A stretch of 64,000 nucleotides of DNA from Burkholderia multivorans ATCC BAA-247 (GCF_000959525.1 NZ_CP009832.1:2170001-2234000), one strand, 5' to 3'; positions 38,056-47,758 are shown, numbered from the stretch's first letter. Notes: a model not told the origin generated them from the sequence alone. A program made the numbers and translations.

Positions 38056-39276
38056 ATGGATTCGCTGATTACCGCGGCCGCACGCGCGCTCGCGGGCGGT
38101 GACGCGCTCGGCGCGCTGAACCGCGTCGCGCTGCGCGACGATGCGCCGGCGCTCGCATTGCGCGGCATCGCGCTCGCGCAGCTCGGCGACTTCGAGCGTG
38201 CGCGTGCGCTGGTGCGCGCGGCGACCCGCGCATTCGGCGCCCGGGAAGTCGTCGCGCGTGCGCGTTGCGTCGTCGCGGAAGCGGAAATCGCGCTCGCGGC
38301 GCGCGACCTCGGATGGCCGTCGCGCGCGCTCGACGCCGCATGCACGACGCTCGACGCGCACGGCGATCGCGCCAATGCCGCACTCGCGCGCCATGTCGGC
38401 GTGCGGCGCCTGCTGCTGATCGGCCGCGTCGACGAAGCCGAACGCCGGCTCGCGACGCTCGATCCGACGCCGCTGCCGGCCGCGTCGCGCGCGGCGCACG
38501 AACTGATCGCGGCCGGCATCGCGATGCGCCGCGTGCGCGCCCACGCGGCACGTGCGGCGCTCGCACGCGCACGCGAGGCCGCGCTGGCTGCCGGCATCGC
38601 CGCACTGACCGCCGAGATCGACGCCGCCGGCCGAATGCTGGCCGCGCCTGCCGCGCGGCTCGTCGCGCAGCACACGTCGCGCGCCGTGGGACTCGACGAC
38701 GTCGAGGCGCTGTTCGCGTCCAACGCGCTCGTCGTCGACGCGTGCCGATACACGGTGCGCGATCCGCGCACGACGGTGCCGCTCGCGCGCCGCCCGGTGC
38801 TGTTCGTGCTCGCGCGTGTGCTCGGCGAAGCGTGGCCGGCCGACGTGCCGCGCGACGCGCTGATCGCCGCCGCGTTTCGCACACGGCATCCTGACGACAC
38901 GCATCGCGCGCGGCTGCGCGTCGAAATCGGCCGGCTGCGCGCGCTGCTGCGCCCGCTTGCGAACGTCACCGCGACGCCGCGCGGATTCGCGCTCGAACCG
39001 CTCGGCACGCGCGACGTCGCCGTGCTCGCGCGCCCGGTCGACGACCGCCATGCCGACGTGCTCGCGCTGCTCGCCGACGGCGAAGCATGGTCGAGCTCCG
39101 CCCTCGCGCTCGCGCTCGGCGCGAGCCAGCGCACCGTGCAGCGCGCGCTCGACGCACTCGCGGAAGCAGGCAAGGCGCACGCGTTCGGGCGCGGCCGCGC
39201 GCGCCGCTGGACCACGCCGCCGCTGCCGGGATTCGCGACGACGTTGTTACTCCCGATGCCGGTCGCGGGCGACTAG
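38056..39276 (+). CDS. TPR-containing helix-turn-helix regulator
   Basis: A 406-residue protein. Residues about 1-220 are Ala/Arg/Leu-rich helical repeats like TPRs (ALALRGIALAQLGDFERARALV and similar). Residues about 235-315 look like a winged OmpR/SARP-type segment (RRPVLFVLARVLGEAWPADVPRDALI...RLRVEIGRLRALL). The C terminus at about 335-395 is a second winged HTH (SSALALALGASQRTVQRALDALAEAGKAHAFGRGRARRW). It probably controls the divergent DUF899-DUF2182 pair or the propeller gene after it. The ribosome site before the ATG is weak. Confidence 0.75.
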   Translation: MDSLITAAARALAGGDALGALNRVALRDDAPALALRGIALAQLGDFERARALVRAATRAFGAREVVARARCVVAEAEIALAARDLGWPSRALDAACTTLDAHGDRANAALARHVGVRRLLLIGRVDEAERRLATLDPTPLPAASRAAHELIAAGIAMRRVRAHAARAALARAREAALAAGIAALTAEIDAAGRMLAAPAARLVAQHTSRAVGLDDVEALFASNALVVDACRYTVRDPRTTVPLARRPVLFVLARVLGEAWPADVPRDALIAAAFRTRHPDDTHRARLRVEIGRLRALLRPLANVTATPRGFALEPLGTRDVAVLARPVDDRHADVLALLADGEAWSSSALALALGASQRTVQRALDALAEAGKAHAFGRGRARRWTTPPLPGFATTLLLPMPVAGD

Positions 39277-39336
39277 GATCGACTTGCATGACGAACCGCC
39301 CCGGCGACCGGCCGACCGAACGACAAGGTGATCACG

Positions 39337-40014
39337 ATGACACGATCGAAAGCAGACATTCTTCGCGAATACGGCCCGTTTCCGGGCGTCGACGGCGTGC
39401 ACGGCGTCACGTTCGACGGACAGCGGATCTGGTTCGCGTCCGGCGACAAACTCAACGCGCTCGATCCGGAGCGCGGCACGACGGTTCGCACGATCGACGT
39501 CGCCGCGCATGCGGGCACCGCGTTCGACGGCCGTCATCTGTTCCAGATCGTCGAAGACCGCATCGAGAAGATCGACCCCGAATCGGGCCGCGTGCTCGCG
39601 ACGCTGCCCGCGCCGGGCGGCGGCGGCGATTCGGGTCTCGCGTGGGCCGAAGGCACGCTGTGGGTCGGCCAGTACCGCGAACGCAAGATTCATCAGGTCG
39701 ATCCGCAGTCGGGCGCCGTGCTGCGCACGATCGAGTCGAACCGCTTCGTGACCGGCGTCACCTGGGTCGACGGCGAGCTGTGGCACGGTACGTGGGAAGC
39801 CGACCGCAGCGAGCTGCGACGCATCGATCCTGAGTCAGGCCGCGTGCTCGAGCAACTCGACCTGCCCGACGGCGTCGGCGTATCGGGACTCGAATCGGAC
39901 GGCGGCGAGCGCTTTTTCTGCGGCGGCGGCAACAGCGGCAAGCTGCGCGTCGTACGTCGCCCGGCGCGAACAGCGCCGCCGGACGACGCGCAACGCGAAT
40001 CCACCGACGACTGA
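39337..40014 (+). CDS. Beta-propeller protein (NHL/Vgb-like)
   Basis: A 225-residue protein built of five or so repeats of about 42 residues with the pattern G-x-x-(L/I)-W-x-(A/G)-(S/Q)-x-x-x-x-(K/R)-(L/I)-x-x-(L/I)-D-P-x-(S/R)-G (for example IWFASGDKLNALDPERG and LWVGQYRERKIHQVDPQSG). This matches NHL or glutamine-cyclotransferase-like propellers. There is no signal peptide, so it is cytoplasmic. ATG 39337 has AAGGTG 7 nt upstream. It lies 60 nt after the TPR/HTH gene on the same strand and may be co-transcribed. No enzymatic residues can be named. Confidence 0.75.
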   Translation: MTRSKADILREYGPFPGVDGVHGVTFDGQRIWFASGDKLNALDPERGTTVRTIDVAAHAGTAFDGRHLFQIVEDRIEKIDPESGRVLATLPAPGGGGDSGLAWAEGTLWVGQYRERKIHQVDPQSGAVLRTIESNRFVTGVTWVDGELWHGTWEADRSELRRIDPESGRVLEQLDLPDGVGVSGLESDGGERFFCGGGNSGKLRVVRRPARTAPPDDAQRESTDD

Positions 40015-40115
40015 CGCGAATCGCGCACCGCGCCGCGAGTGCAGGAATGGACAAGACGCGGCCGCACGAGCGCGGCTACCATGCGCGCTCGTCAGTGATT
40101 CGTCGGGAGCAGTGA

Positions 40116-41099
40116 ATGCAGCGCGGTGTGGTGTACGGCGTCCTCGCGGGCGCCATGTGGGGCATGGTCTTTCTCGTTCCGCGTTTGCTGACCGACTTCT
40201 CGCCGCTGCTGCTGAGTGTCGGCCGCTACGCGATGTACGGGCTCGTGTCGGTGGCCGCCGCGTTGCCGGCCGCGCGCTCGCTGCTCGCACGGCTCACACG
40301 CGGCGACCTGATCGCGCTCGCAAAGCTCGCGCTCGTCGGCAACGTCGCGTACTACATGTTGCTGTCCGCGGCCGTGCATTTGATCGGCATCGCGCCGAGC
40401 TCGCTGATCGTCGGCGTGCTGCCCGTCACCGTCACGCTCGCAGGGCTCGGCGACCGCGGCGCGGTGCCGCTGCGGCGGCTTGCCGCACCGCTCGCGCTCG
40501 TCGTCGCCGGCATCGCCTGCATCAACGTCGATCTGTTCACGTCGGAAGCCGCGCATGCGACGACGCTTGCGCAAAAGCTTGCCGGCATCGCCTGCGCGGC
40601 CGGCGCGCTCGCGAGCTGGACCTGGTATGCGGTCGCCAACACGCGCTATCTGCAGCGCCATCATCGTTTCGACGGCAACGAATGGTCGGTGCTGTGGGGC
40701 GTCGTGACCGGTGCGATCGGCGCGCTCGGCTGGGCCGTGATCGTCGCGCTGCCGGCCGGCACCGTACAGGCTGCGCTGCCCGCGTCGCGCTGGCACCTGT
40801 TCTGGCTGCTGAACCTCGGCCTCGCGATCGGCGCGTCGTGGCTCGGCAACGGGCTCTGGAACGCGGCGTCGAAGCGGCTGCCGCTCACGCTGTCGGGCCA
40901 GTTGATCGTGTTCGAGACGGTGTTCGCGATGCTCTACGCGTTCATCTTCGATCAGCGCATGCCGCGCGTGCTCGAAATCGCGGCGCTCGCGCTGCTGCTC
41001 GCCGGCGTGTACGGTTCGGTGCGGCGGCACGGCGATGCGGACGGTAACGGCAACACGCCGACGCGCGCCGCGATCGATCCGAACGCCGCCGCGCACTGA
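40116..41099 (+). CDS. EamA/DMT family transporter
   Basis: A 327-residue protein of ten predicted transmembrane helices in two EamA halves (VVYGVLAGAMWGMVFLVPRLL, and AIGASWLGNGLWNAASKRLPLTLSGQLIVFETVFAMLYAFIF). The C terminus is cytoplasmic. It belongs to the drug/metabolite exporter superfamily; amino acids or related metabolites are typical cargo, but the substrate cannot be told. It stands alone on the plus strand and converges with rnfH. Confidence 0.92.
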   Translation: MQRGVVYGVLAGAMWGMVFLVPRLLTDFSPLLLSVGRYAMYGLVSVAAALPAARSLLARLTRGDLIALAKLALVGNVAYYMLLSAAVHLIGIAPSSLIVGVLPVTVTLAGLGDRGAVPLRRLAAPLALVVAGIACINVDLFTSEAAHATTLAQKLAGIACAAGALASWTWYAVANTRYLQRHHRFDGNEWSVLWGVVTGAIGALGWAVIVALPAGTVQAALPASRWHLFWLLNLGLAIGASWLGNGLWNAASKRLPLTLSGQLIVFETVFAMLYAFIFDQRMPRVLEIAALALLLAGVYGSVRRHGDADGNGNTPTRAAIDPNAAAH

Positions 41100-41142
41100 G
41101 CGCGGCCGCTTCAATCGGACGAATGAAACAAACGCACGCGGC

Positions 41143-41466
41143 TCAGCGCGCGTCCTTGTGCATCCACTTGCGCCCTTCGACGGAGCCGTCGCGGCGCGCC
41201 TTGTCGACGCGCCGCTGGCGCGCGATCTTCGGATCGACGATCAGCGGCCGATAGATCTCGACGCGATCGTGATCGGCGAGCGGCGCGTCGAGCGACGCGA
41301 GTTTGCCGTAGATGCCGGTTTTCGCATGCGCGAGATCGATTTCGGGATGCAGCGCGAGCACGCCGCTCGCCTCGATCGCCGCGCGCACGGTCGCGCCTTC
41401 GGGCAGCGACACCGGAATCAGCGTCTGACGGTCGGGCAGCGCATAGCAGACTTCGATCGACAGCAT
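41143..41466 (-). CDS. rnfH: RnfH family protein (UPF0125)
   Basis: A 107-residue protein with a ubiquitin-like beta-grasp fold. It has the typical MLSIEVCYALPDRQTLIPVSLPEGATVRAAIEASGVL start and DRVEIYRPLIVDPKIARQRRVDKARR motif, and a basic tail. Despite its name, the gene here is next to ratA and not an rnf operon, as is usual in proteobacteria. Its molecular function is unclear. It starts 5 nt after the ratA stop and is co-transcribed with it. Confidence 0.95.
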   Translation of the reverse strand: MLSIEVCYALPDRQTLIPVSLPEGATVRAAIEASGVLALHPEIDLAHAKTGIYGKLASLDAPLADHDRVEIYRPLIVDPKIARQRRVDKARRDGSVEGRKWMHKDAR

Positions 41467-41470
41467 CGCC

Positions 41471-41908
41471 TCACCCTTTACCGTAGCGCTGGTCCGCGCG
41501 CTTCACGAACGAATCGACGAACGTGTTCGCGATATGGTTGAACACCGGACCGATGATCTTTTCGAGCAGGATGCTCGAGAACTCGTAGTGCAGCGAGAAT
41601 TCGATCTTGCACGCATCTGCGCGCAGCGCGGTGAAGCGCCACGAGCCCGTGAACTTCTTGAACGGGCCGTCCGCGAAGTCCATGTCGATCCGCGTCGGAC
41701 GCTGCTGCGTATTGCGCGTCGCGAAGTGCTGCTTGATGCCCTTGAAGTTGATGTCGATGCGCGCCTCCATTCCGCTCTCGTCCTGACGGCGAATCTCGAC
41801 ACCGCCGCACCAGGGCAGGAAATTGGGGTAGTCGGCCACGTCGGTGACGAGGTCGAACATCTGTTCCGCCGAATGACGGATCAATACGGTTTTCTGGACA
41901 TCTGCCAT
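41471..41908 (-). CDS. ratA: RatA family SRPBCC protein
   Basis: A 145-residue START/SRPBCC-fold protein, related to eukaryotic Coq10, with MADVQKTVLIRHSAEQMFDLVTDVADYPNFLPWC at the N terminus and KKFTGSWRFTAL, LHYEFSSILLEKIIGPVFNHIANTFVDSF at the C-terminal helix. In E. coli RatA (YfjG) was described as blocking 70S assembly, and the family is also linked to ubiquinone handling. The ratA-rnfH pair divergent from smpB is a conserved arrangement. Confidence 0.95.
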   Translation of the reverse strand: MADVQKTVLIRHSAEQMFDLVTDVADYPNFLPWCGGVEIRRQDESGMEARIDINFKGIKQHFATRNTQQRPTRIDMDFADGPFKKFTGSWRFTALRADACKIEFSLHYEFSSILLEKIIGPVFNHIANTFVDSFVKRADQRYGKG

Positions 41909-42006
41909 AAATCGCGCGGCATCGCTGAAGGTGGGAGAGCAAGCCGGGCGATCCGCGCCCCGCTTTGCTAAAATCGTGATTTTAAACGAGTTGGCCCGAT
42001 CCTTTC

Positions 42007-42453
42007 ATGAGCATCATCGACAACAGGAAAGCGCACTTCGATTACCACATCGAGGAACGCTATGAGGCGGGGCTCGTGCTCGAGGGCTGGGAAGTCAAGG
42101 CGCTGCGCGCCGGGCGCGGGCAAATCAAGGAAGGCTACGTCGTGATCAAGAACGCCGAGATCTTCCTGATCGGCACGCATATCAGCCCGCTGCCCGAAGC
42201 CTCGACGCACATCAAGCCCGATCCCGTGCGCACGCGCAAGCTGCTGCTGCACCGTGACGAGATCAAGAAGCTGATCGGCAAGGTCGAGCAGCGCGGCTAC
42301 ACGCTCGTGCCGCTGAACTTCCACTACAAGGGCGGCCGCGTGAAGTGCGACATCGCGCTCGCGAAAGGCAAGAAGTTGCACGACAAGCGCGAAACCGAGA
42401 AGAAGCGCGACTGGGAACGCGAGAAGGCACGCATCATGCGGGCCGGCGCCTGA
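42007..42453 (+). CDS. smpB: SsrA-binding protein SmpB
   Basis: A 148-residue tmRNA partner required for trans-translation. It starts [34 protein letters not shown], has the [27 protein letters not shown] core, and ends with the basic helix [23 protein letters not shown] that enters the ribosome decoding site. Length is standard. It is divergent from ratA, and tmRNA itself is not in this window. A long terminator follows. Confidence 0.98.
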   Translation: MSIIDNRKAHFDYHIEERYEAGLVLEGWEVKALRAGRGQIKEGYVVIKNAEIFLIGTHISPLPEASTHIKPDPVRTRKLLLHRDEIKKLIGKVEQRGYTLVPLNFHYKGGRVKCDIALAKGKKLHDKRETEKKRDWEREKARIMRAGA

Positions 42454-42475
42454 CGCACGCGCATTGCCTGAAACG

Positions 42476-42508
42476 ATACGGCCCGCTTCGAGCGGGCCGT
42501 ATGTTTTG
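42476..42508. terminator. Bidirectional terminator between smpB and the SPFH gene
   Basis: A 12-bp perfect stem ATACGGCCCGCT/AGCGGGCCGTAT with a 3-nt loop (42476-42502) is followed by GTTTTGG on the plus strand. It serves convergent transcripts, though the U tract is short. Confidence 0.85.
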
Positions 42509-42531
42509 GTCGACTCGACGATTCGTGCGCG

Positions 42532-43479
42532 TCAGCCGTTGCCGCGCGGCAGGTCGGCCGCGGCCGGCGTCGCGCGCTTGACGATCGTCAGTGCGGACGC
42601 GATCGCCGTGCCGAGATCGGACAGATTGGACGGCACGATCAGCGTATTGCCCTGCTTCGCGAGATTCGAAAACGCGCCGACGTACTGCTCGGCGACCTTC
42701 AGATTCACCGCATCCATCCCGCCTTGCGACTGGATCGCGCTCGCAATCTTCTGAATCGCCTGCGCATTCGCTTCGGCGACCGCGAGAATCGCGGCCGCTT
42801 CGCCCTGCGCCTGATTGATCGCGGCCTGCCGCTCGCCTTCGGACTTCTGGATCGCCGCCTCGCGCGCACCCGACGCGAGGTTGATCTGCTCCTGCTTGCG
42901 CCCTTCGGACGCGGCGATCAGCGCGCGCTTCTCGCGCTCCGCGGTGATCTGCGCCTGCATCGCGTGCAGGATTTCCTTCGGCGGCGTCAGGTCCTTGATC
43001 TCGTAGCGCAGCACCTTAACGCCCCAGTTCGCGGCGGCCTCGTCGAGCGCGGACACGATACTGTGATTGATGAAGTCGCGCTCCTCGAACGTCTTGTCGA
43101 GCTCGAGCTTGCCGACTACCGAGCGCAGCGTCGTCTGCGCGAGCTGCGTGATCGCGAGCACGAAGTTGCTCGACCCGTACGACGCCTTCATCGGATCGGT
43201 GACCTGGAAATACAGCACGCCGTCGACCTGCAGCTGCGTGTTGTCGCGCGTGATGCAGACCTGGCTCGGCACGTCGAGCGGAATCTCCTTCAGCACGTGC
43301 CGGTACGCGATACGGTCGACGAACGGCAGCACGATGTTCAGCCCCGGCGACAGCGTCGCGTGATAGCGGCCGAAGCGCTCGAGCACCCACGCGTGCTGCT
43401 GCGGCACGATCTTCACCGTCTTCGATACGATCACGATCGCGATGACGAGCAGTACGACCCAGATGATCAGCGAATCCAT
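42532..43479 (-). CDS. SPFH/stomatin-like membrane protein (QmcA-like)
   Basis: A 315-residue band-7 protein: N-terminal membrane anchor (LIIWVVLLVIAIVIVSKTVKIV), SPFH domain at about 20-190 (VLERFGRYHATLSPGLNIVLPFVD) and an Ala/Glu/Gln coiled coil at about 190-260. Two ATGs lie 6 nt apart at 43485 and 43479. The second is preferred because AGGAGG is then 8 nt upstream instead of 2. SPFH proteins build microdomain scaffolds that control membrane proteases and lipids. Together with the NfeD gene just upstream this is a classic stomatin-NfeD pair. Confidence 0.95.
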   Translation of the reverse strand: MDSLIIWVVLLVIAIVIVSKTVKIVPQQHAWVLERFGRYHATLSPGLNIVLPFVDRIAYRHVLKEIPLDVPSQVCITRDNTQLQVDGVLYFQVTDPMKASYGSSNFVLAITQLAQTTLRSVVGKLELDKTFEERDFINHSIVSALDEAAANWGVKVLRYEIKDLTPPKEILHAMQAQITAEREKRALIAASEGRKQEQINLASGAREAAIQKSEGERQAAINQAQGEAAAILAVAEANAQAIQKIASAIQSQGGMDAVNLKVAEQYVGAFSNLAKQGNTLIVPSNLSDLGTAIASALTIVKRATPAAADLPRGNG

Positions 43480-43517
43480 CGACATTTCCTCCTTGTTGTA
43501 TGCACGGGCACGGACGA

Positions 43518-43952
43518 TCAGCCCGCAGGTTTCGCGACGACCACGAGGCAGTTGCCGCGCACGGCGCTGACCTGATAGACGCGCGCATCGTCGCGCTCGC
43601 CGGCCGCCAGCTCGACGTCCCACTCGGCACCGCGATACTGGACGCGCGCGCGGCCGTCATGCCACGCGCCGACCGTGACGGTCGCGCCGATATCGAGGTT
43701 GACGTCGGGATTCGTCGACGTATCGCGCTTCTGCTTGCGCCCGAGCCCCGAGCGGCGCAGCGCGATCATCGCGACGAGCGCGATGGCGGCGGCCGCGCCG
43801 ATCTGCACGTGCGGCGCGAAGCCGGCGAGCTGCAGCAGTCCGCCGGCAACGAAGCCGAGCGCGATCATCAGCAGATAGAACGTCCCCGTCAGCAGCTCGG
43901 CCACGACGAGCACGCCGACTCCGACCCACCAGAACAACTGCGCCGACATCAT
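43518..43952 (-). CDS. NfeD family membrane protein
   Basis: A 144-residue short NfeD: two to three transmembrane helices in the first 75 residues (LFWWVGVGVLVVAELLTGTFYLLMIALGFVAGGLLQL, then AAAAIALVAMIAL), followed by the soluble OB-fold domain (VGAWHDGRARVQYRGAEWDVEL, VYQVSAVRGNCLVV). ATG 43952 has AGGAG 6 nt upstream. The protease domain of long NfeD forms is absent. Its partner is the SPFH protein encoded 38 nt downstream. Confidence 0.93.
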   Translation of the reverse strand: MMSAQLFWWVGVGVLVVAELLTGTFYLLMIALGFVAGGLLQLAGFAPHVQIGAAAAIALVAMIALRRSGLGRKQKRDTSTNPDVNLDIGATVTVGAWHDGRARVQYRGAEWDVELAAGERDDARVYQVSAVRGNCLVVVAKPAG

Positions 43953-43967
43953 TGCGGTCTCCTGCAA

Positions 43968-43998
43968 ACGAAAACACCCCGGATCTACCGGGGTGTTT
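43968..43998 (-). terminator. Terminator of ppsA
   Basis: An 11-bp perfect stem AAACACCCCGG/CCGGGGTGTTT (43972-43982, 43988-43998) with a 5-nt loop. On the minus strand it runs into TTTTCGTTT. It lies 78 nt past the ppsA stop. Confidence 0.88.
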
Positions 43999-44075
43999 AT
44001 AGCATGAACCTTGCATTTTGCCTTCAACGAAAGTGCGGCCGAGCCGCCCTTTCGTCGAAGCGACGCGATCGACCG

Positions 44076-46475
44076 TTATTTCCGGTTCGCGAGCGCCTGC
44101 CAGGTATCGATGATCGTGTCCGGGTTCAGCGAGATCGACACGATGCCTTCGTCGGTCAGCCACTGCGCGAAATCCGGATGATCGGACGGGCCCTGACCGC
44201 AGATGCCGACGTACTTGCCCATCTTGCGGCACGTATCGATCGCGCGCTTCAGCAGGAACTTGACCGCCGGATCGCGCTCGTCGAAATCGACGGCCAGCAG
44301 CTCCATGCCCGAATCGCGATCGAGGCCGAGCGTGAGCTGCGTGAGGTCGTTCGAGCCGATCGAGAACCCGTCGAAGTACTGCAGGAACTCTTCCGCGAGA
44401 ATCGCGTTGGTCGGCACCTCGCACATCATCACGAGGCGCAGCCCGTTCTCGCCGCGCTTCAGGCCGAACTTCTCGAGCAGGCCGACGACGCGTTCCGCCT
44501 GCTTCACGGTGCGCACGAACGGCACCATGATCTCGACGTTGGTCAGGCCCATCTCGTCGCGCACGCGCTTGAGCGCACGGCACTCCATCTCGAACGCCTG
44601 CGCGAAGTCGTCGGCGATGTAGCGCGACGCGCCGCGGAAGCCCAGCATCGGGTTTTCCTCGTCCGGCTCGTAGCGCGAACCGCCGATCAGCTTCTTGTAC
44701 TCGTTCGACTTGAAGTCGGACAGACGCACGATCACGGGCTTCGGATAGAACGCCGCGGCAATCGTCGCGACGCCTTCGGTCAGCTTGTCGACGTAGAACG
44801 CACGCGGCGACGCATGACCGCGCGCGACGCTCTCGACGGCCTTCTTCAGATCCTGATCGACGTTCGGATACTCGAGGATCGCCTTCGGGTGCACGCCGAT
44901 GTTGTTGTTGATGATGAACTCGAGACGCGCGAGGCCGACGCCGGCGTTCGGCAGCTGCGAGAAGTCGAACGCGAGCTGCGGATTGCCGACGTTCATCATG
45001 ATCTTCACCGGAATTTCCGGCAGTTCGCCGCGCTGCACTTCGGTGACTTCCGTCTCGAGCAGCCCGTCGTAGATCTTGCCTTCGTCGCCTTCCGCGCACG
45101 ATACGGTGACGAGCGCGCCGTCCTTCAGCACGTCCGTCGCGTCGCCGCAGCCGACCACGGCCGGCACGCCGAGCTCACGCGCGATGATCGCCGCGTGGCA
45201 GGTACGCCCGCCACGGTTCGTGACGATCGCCGACGCGCGCTTCATCACCGGCTCCCAGTTCGGATCGGTCATGTCGGCGACGAGCACGTCGCCCGGCTGC
45301 ACGCGTTCCATTTCCGACGGATCCTGGATCACGCGCACGGGGCCCGCACCGATCTTCTGGCCGATTGCACGGCCGGTCGCGAGCACCTGCGACTGGCCCT
45401 TCAGCTTGAAGCGCTGCTCGGCCTTGCCGCTCGCCTGGCTCTTCACCGTCTCCGGACGCGCCTGCAGGATGAAGATCTTGCCGTCGCGGCCGTCCTTGCC
45501 CCACTCGATGTCCATCGGACGCTGGTAGTGCTTCTCGATGATGACCGCGTACTTCGCGAGCTCGATCACGTCGTCGTCGGTGATCGAGTAGCGGTTGCGC
45601 TGCTCGTGCGGCACGTCGACCGTCTTCACGCGGCCCGGCTCGCCCGGCTGCGTGAATTCCATCTTGATCAGCTTCGAGCCGATCGAGCGGCGGATGATCG
45701 GGTACTTGTCCTGCGCGAGCGTAGTCTTGAACACGTAGAACTCGTCCGGGTTCACGGCGCCCTGCACGACCGTTTCGCCGAGACCGTAGCTCGACGTGAT
45801 GAACACGGCGTCCTTGAAGCCCGACTCGGTGTCGATCGTGAACATCACGCCGGCCGCGCCGACGTCCGAACGGACCATGCGCTGCACGCCGGCCGACAGC
45901 GCGACTTCGGCATGCGTGAAGCCCTTGTGCACGCGATACGAGATCGCGCGGTCGTTGTACAGCGACGCGAACACATGCTTCATGCGGTCGAGCACGTCCT
46001 CGATGCCGACGACGTTCAGATACGACTCCTGCTGACCGGCAAACGAGGCGTCGGGCAGATCTTCGGCCGTGGCGGACGAGCGCACGGCGAACGACAGCTC
46101 GCCCGGCGAGCCGCTTTGCAGCACTTCGAACTGCGCGCGGATTTCCTGCTCGAGGCGCGGCTGCAGCGGCGCGTCGACGATCCACTTGCGGATTTCGGCG
46201 CCGGCTTCGGCGAGCGCCTTCACGTCGTCGATGTCGAGCGACTCGAGACGCTTCGCGATGCGGTCGGTGAGGTCGTTGTGCTTGAGGAAATCGCGGAATG
46301 CGAGCGCGGTCGTGGCGAAACCGGTGGGAACGCGCACGCCTGCCTCGGCAAGCTGGCTGATCATCTCGCCGAGCGACGCATTCTTGCCGCCCACGATCTC
46401 CACATCGGTCATCCGCAACTGCTCGAACGGAATTACATACGCCTGGTCCTTTGCGACGTTTGCTGCGTTAGTCAT
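44076..46475 (-). CDS. ppsA: Phosphoenolpyruvate synthase
   Basis: A 799-residue enzyme making PEP from pyruvate and ATP for gluconeogenesis. ATG 46475 gives [20 protein letters not shown], with AGGGG upstream. The N-terminal ATP-binding domain has [17 protein letters not shown]. The swivelling phosphohistidine domain has [15 protein letters not shown], with the catalytic His near residue 427. The C-terminal PEP/pyruvate barrel ends with the catalytic-Cys motif [10 protein letters not shown]. All regions are intact. It is divergent from ppsR, its regulator. Confidence 0.98.
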   Translation of the reverse strand: MTNAANVAKDQAYVIPFEQLRMTDVEIVGGKNASLGEMISQLAEAGVRVPTGFATTALAFRDFLKHNDLTDRIAKRLESLDIDDVKALAEAGAEIRKWIVDAPLQPRLEQEIRAQFEVLQSGSPGELSFAVRSSATAEDLPDASFAGQQESYLNVVGIEDVLDRMKHVFASLYNDRAISYRVHKGFTHAEVALSAGVQRMVRSDVGAAGVMFTIDTESGFKDAVFITSSYGLGETVVQGAVNPDEFYVFKTTLAQDKYPIIRRSIGSKLIKMEFTQPGEPGRVKTVDVPHEQRNRYSITDDDVIELAKYAVIIEKHYQRPMDIEWGKDGRDGKIFILQARPETVKSQASGKAEQRFKLKGQSQVLATGRAIGQKIGAGPVRVIQDPSEMERVQPGDVLVADMTDPNWEPVMKRASAIVTNRGGRTCHAAIIARELGVPAVVGCGDATDVLKDGALVTVSCAEGDEGKIYDGLLETEVTEVQRGELPEIPVKIMMNVGNPQLAFDFSQLPNAGVGLARLEFIINNNIGVHPKAILEYPNVDQDLKKAVESVARGHASPRAFYVDKLTEGVATIAAAFYPKPVIVRLSDFKSNEYKKLIGGSRYEPDEENPMLGFRGASRYIADDFAQAFEMECRALKRVRDEMGLTNVEIMVPFVRTVKQAERVVGLLEKFGLKRGENGLRLVMMCEVPTNAILAEEFLQYFDGFSIGSNDLTQLTLGLDRDSGMELLAVDFDERDPAVKFLLKRAIDTCRKMGKYVGICGQGPSDHPDFAQWLTDEGIVSISLNPDTIIDTWQALANRK

Positions 46476-46848
46476 ACAAGCCCCTAAGTGTGAAAAAAAT
46501 GCTCGATCGCGCAAGTGGGCTTGAACGCGGGCGCTTGCAAAAAGGCGCGGCGCGTCTTGCGCAACCTGTTAGATAAACAATCGCAGACGCGAAAGCTTCC
46601 GACCCGATTACAAAAATCCCGGCAGAAAGGCGAATTTTGCAGATGAATCGCCGAACTTGCCGGGAGTTTCGAATCGCTCGCGGCAAGCCTCGGGCATCGT
46701 ACGCGCCCCGCCCCCGCAATTGCTTATCCAACAGGTTGCCGCTATTCTACCGTGCCGGCTGCAGGATGTGGCACGACCTTGTCACTGCGTCTGGAGGGCG
46801 GCCTCGAGCCGCCCGCGCAACCGCCCTTCACGTTCGACGTCCAGATTC
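46476..46848. promoter_or_regulatory. Divergent ppsA/ppsR control region with duplicated 21-bp element
   Basis: No gene is present in these 373 nt. A ppsR promoter is visible: -35 TTGCTT (46720-46725), 17-nt spacer, -10 TATTCT (46743-46748). The spacer coincides with TTATCCAACAGGTTGC. The same element occurs in opposite orientation at 46561-46581 (minus-strand reading TTGTTTATCTAACAGGTTGC), 19 of 21 positions alike, facing ppsA. The paired arrangement suggests one regulator acting on both genes. Confidence 0.65.
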
Positions 46849-47664
46849 ATGCTGCCTACCGTTTTCATCGTCTCCGACGGCACGGGGATTACTGCCGAAA
46901 CCTTCGCGCATTCGATCCTCTCCCAGTTCGACCAGAAGTTCCGCCTCGTGCGCGTGCCGTTCGTCGATTCGCTCGACAAGGCATACGCGACCGTCGAGAA
47001 GATCAACGAAGCCGCCGTGCACGACGGCCGCCGCTCGATCGTGTTCACGACGCTCGTCGACAGCGAGTCCAACGAGATCGTCAAGCGCTCGAACGCGCTC
47101 GTGCTCGACATGTTCCAGCGCTTCGTCGAACCGCTCGAGCAGGAACTGCAGCTGAAGTCGAGCCACGCGATGGGCCGCGGCCACCAGAACGCGGACACCG
47201 AGGAATACAAGACGCGCATCGAGGCGATCAACTTCTCGCTCGCGCACGACGACGGCCAGTCGAACCGCAACCTGTCGGAAGCGGACGTGATCCTGGTCGG
47301 CGTGTCGCGCAGCGGCAAGACGCCGACGAGCCTCTATCTCGCGATGCAGTACGGCGTGAAGGCCGCGAACTATCCGCTGATCCCGGAAGATTTCGAGCGC
47401 GGCAAACTGCCGTCGGCGCTGGCGCCCCACCGCGACAAGCTGTTCGGGCTGTCGATCGATCCGCAGCGTCTGTCGGAGATCCGCAACGAGCGGCGTCCGG
47501 GCAGCAAGTACGCGGCGCCCGAAAACTGCCGCTACGAGATCAACGAGGCCGAAGCGATGATGCGGCGCGAAGGCATCAAGTGGCTGTCGTCGACGCACAA
47601 GTCGATCGAGGAAATCGCGACGACGATCCTGCAGGAAATCCGCCTCGAGCGGCAGTCGTACTGA
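46849..47664 (+). CDS. ppsR: PEP synthase regulatory protein (bifunctional kinase/pyrophosphorylase)
   Basis: A 271-residue DUF299 protein that inactivates PEP synthase by ADP-dependent phosphorylation of a Thr and reactivates it by Pi-dependent dephosphorylation. It starts [24 protein letters not shown] and has the P-loop [18 protein letters not shown] near residue 151 and the NYPLIPEDF motif. ATG 46849 fits the family N terminus; the longer frame from 46657 covers the promoter region. A strong terminator follows. Confidence 0.97.
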   Translation: MLPTVFIVSDGTGITAETFAHSILSQFDQKFRLVRVPFVDSLDKAYATVEKINEAAVHDGRRSIVFTTLVDSESNEIVKRSNALVLDMFQRFVEPLEQELQLKSSHAMGRGHQNADTEEYKTRIEAINFSLAHDDGQSNRNLSEADVILVGVSRSGKTPTSLYLAMQYGVKAANYPLIPEDFERGKLPSALAPHRDKLFGLSIDPQRLSEIRNERRPGSKYAAPENCRYEINEAEAMMRREGIKWLSSTHKSIEEIATTILQEIRLERQSY

Positions 47665-47693
47665 TCGTCGCGGCGGATCGTCCCGCCGGAAGC

Positions 47694-47724
47694 AAAAAGG
47701 CCGCGTTCGACGCGGCCTTTTTTC
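47694..47724. terminator. Bidirectional terminator between ppsR and the TrmH-family gene
   Basis: A AAGGCCGCGT/ACGCGGCCTT stem with a 3-nt loop is flanked by A5 on the left and T6 on the right, so it can end transcripts from both strands. Confidence 0.93.
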
Positions 47725-47758
47725 GTTCTCGCCCTGACGCGGCGATCTGCGCGCGAGA

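Noticed and set aside
41471-41908. ratA-rnfH as a toxin-antitoxin pair
   Set aside because: The arrangement is conserved beside smpB across proteobacteria, RnfH is not an established antitoxin, and the Coq10-like fold suggests a housekeeping role.
46468-46731. An 87-codon minus-strand frame upstream of ppsA
   Set aside because: It lies across the ppsA/ppsR promoter elements and has no family resemblance.
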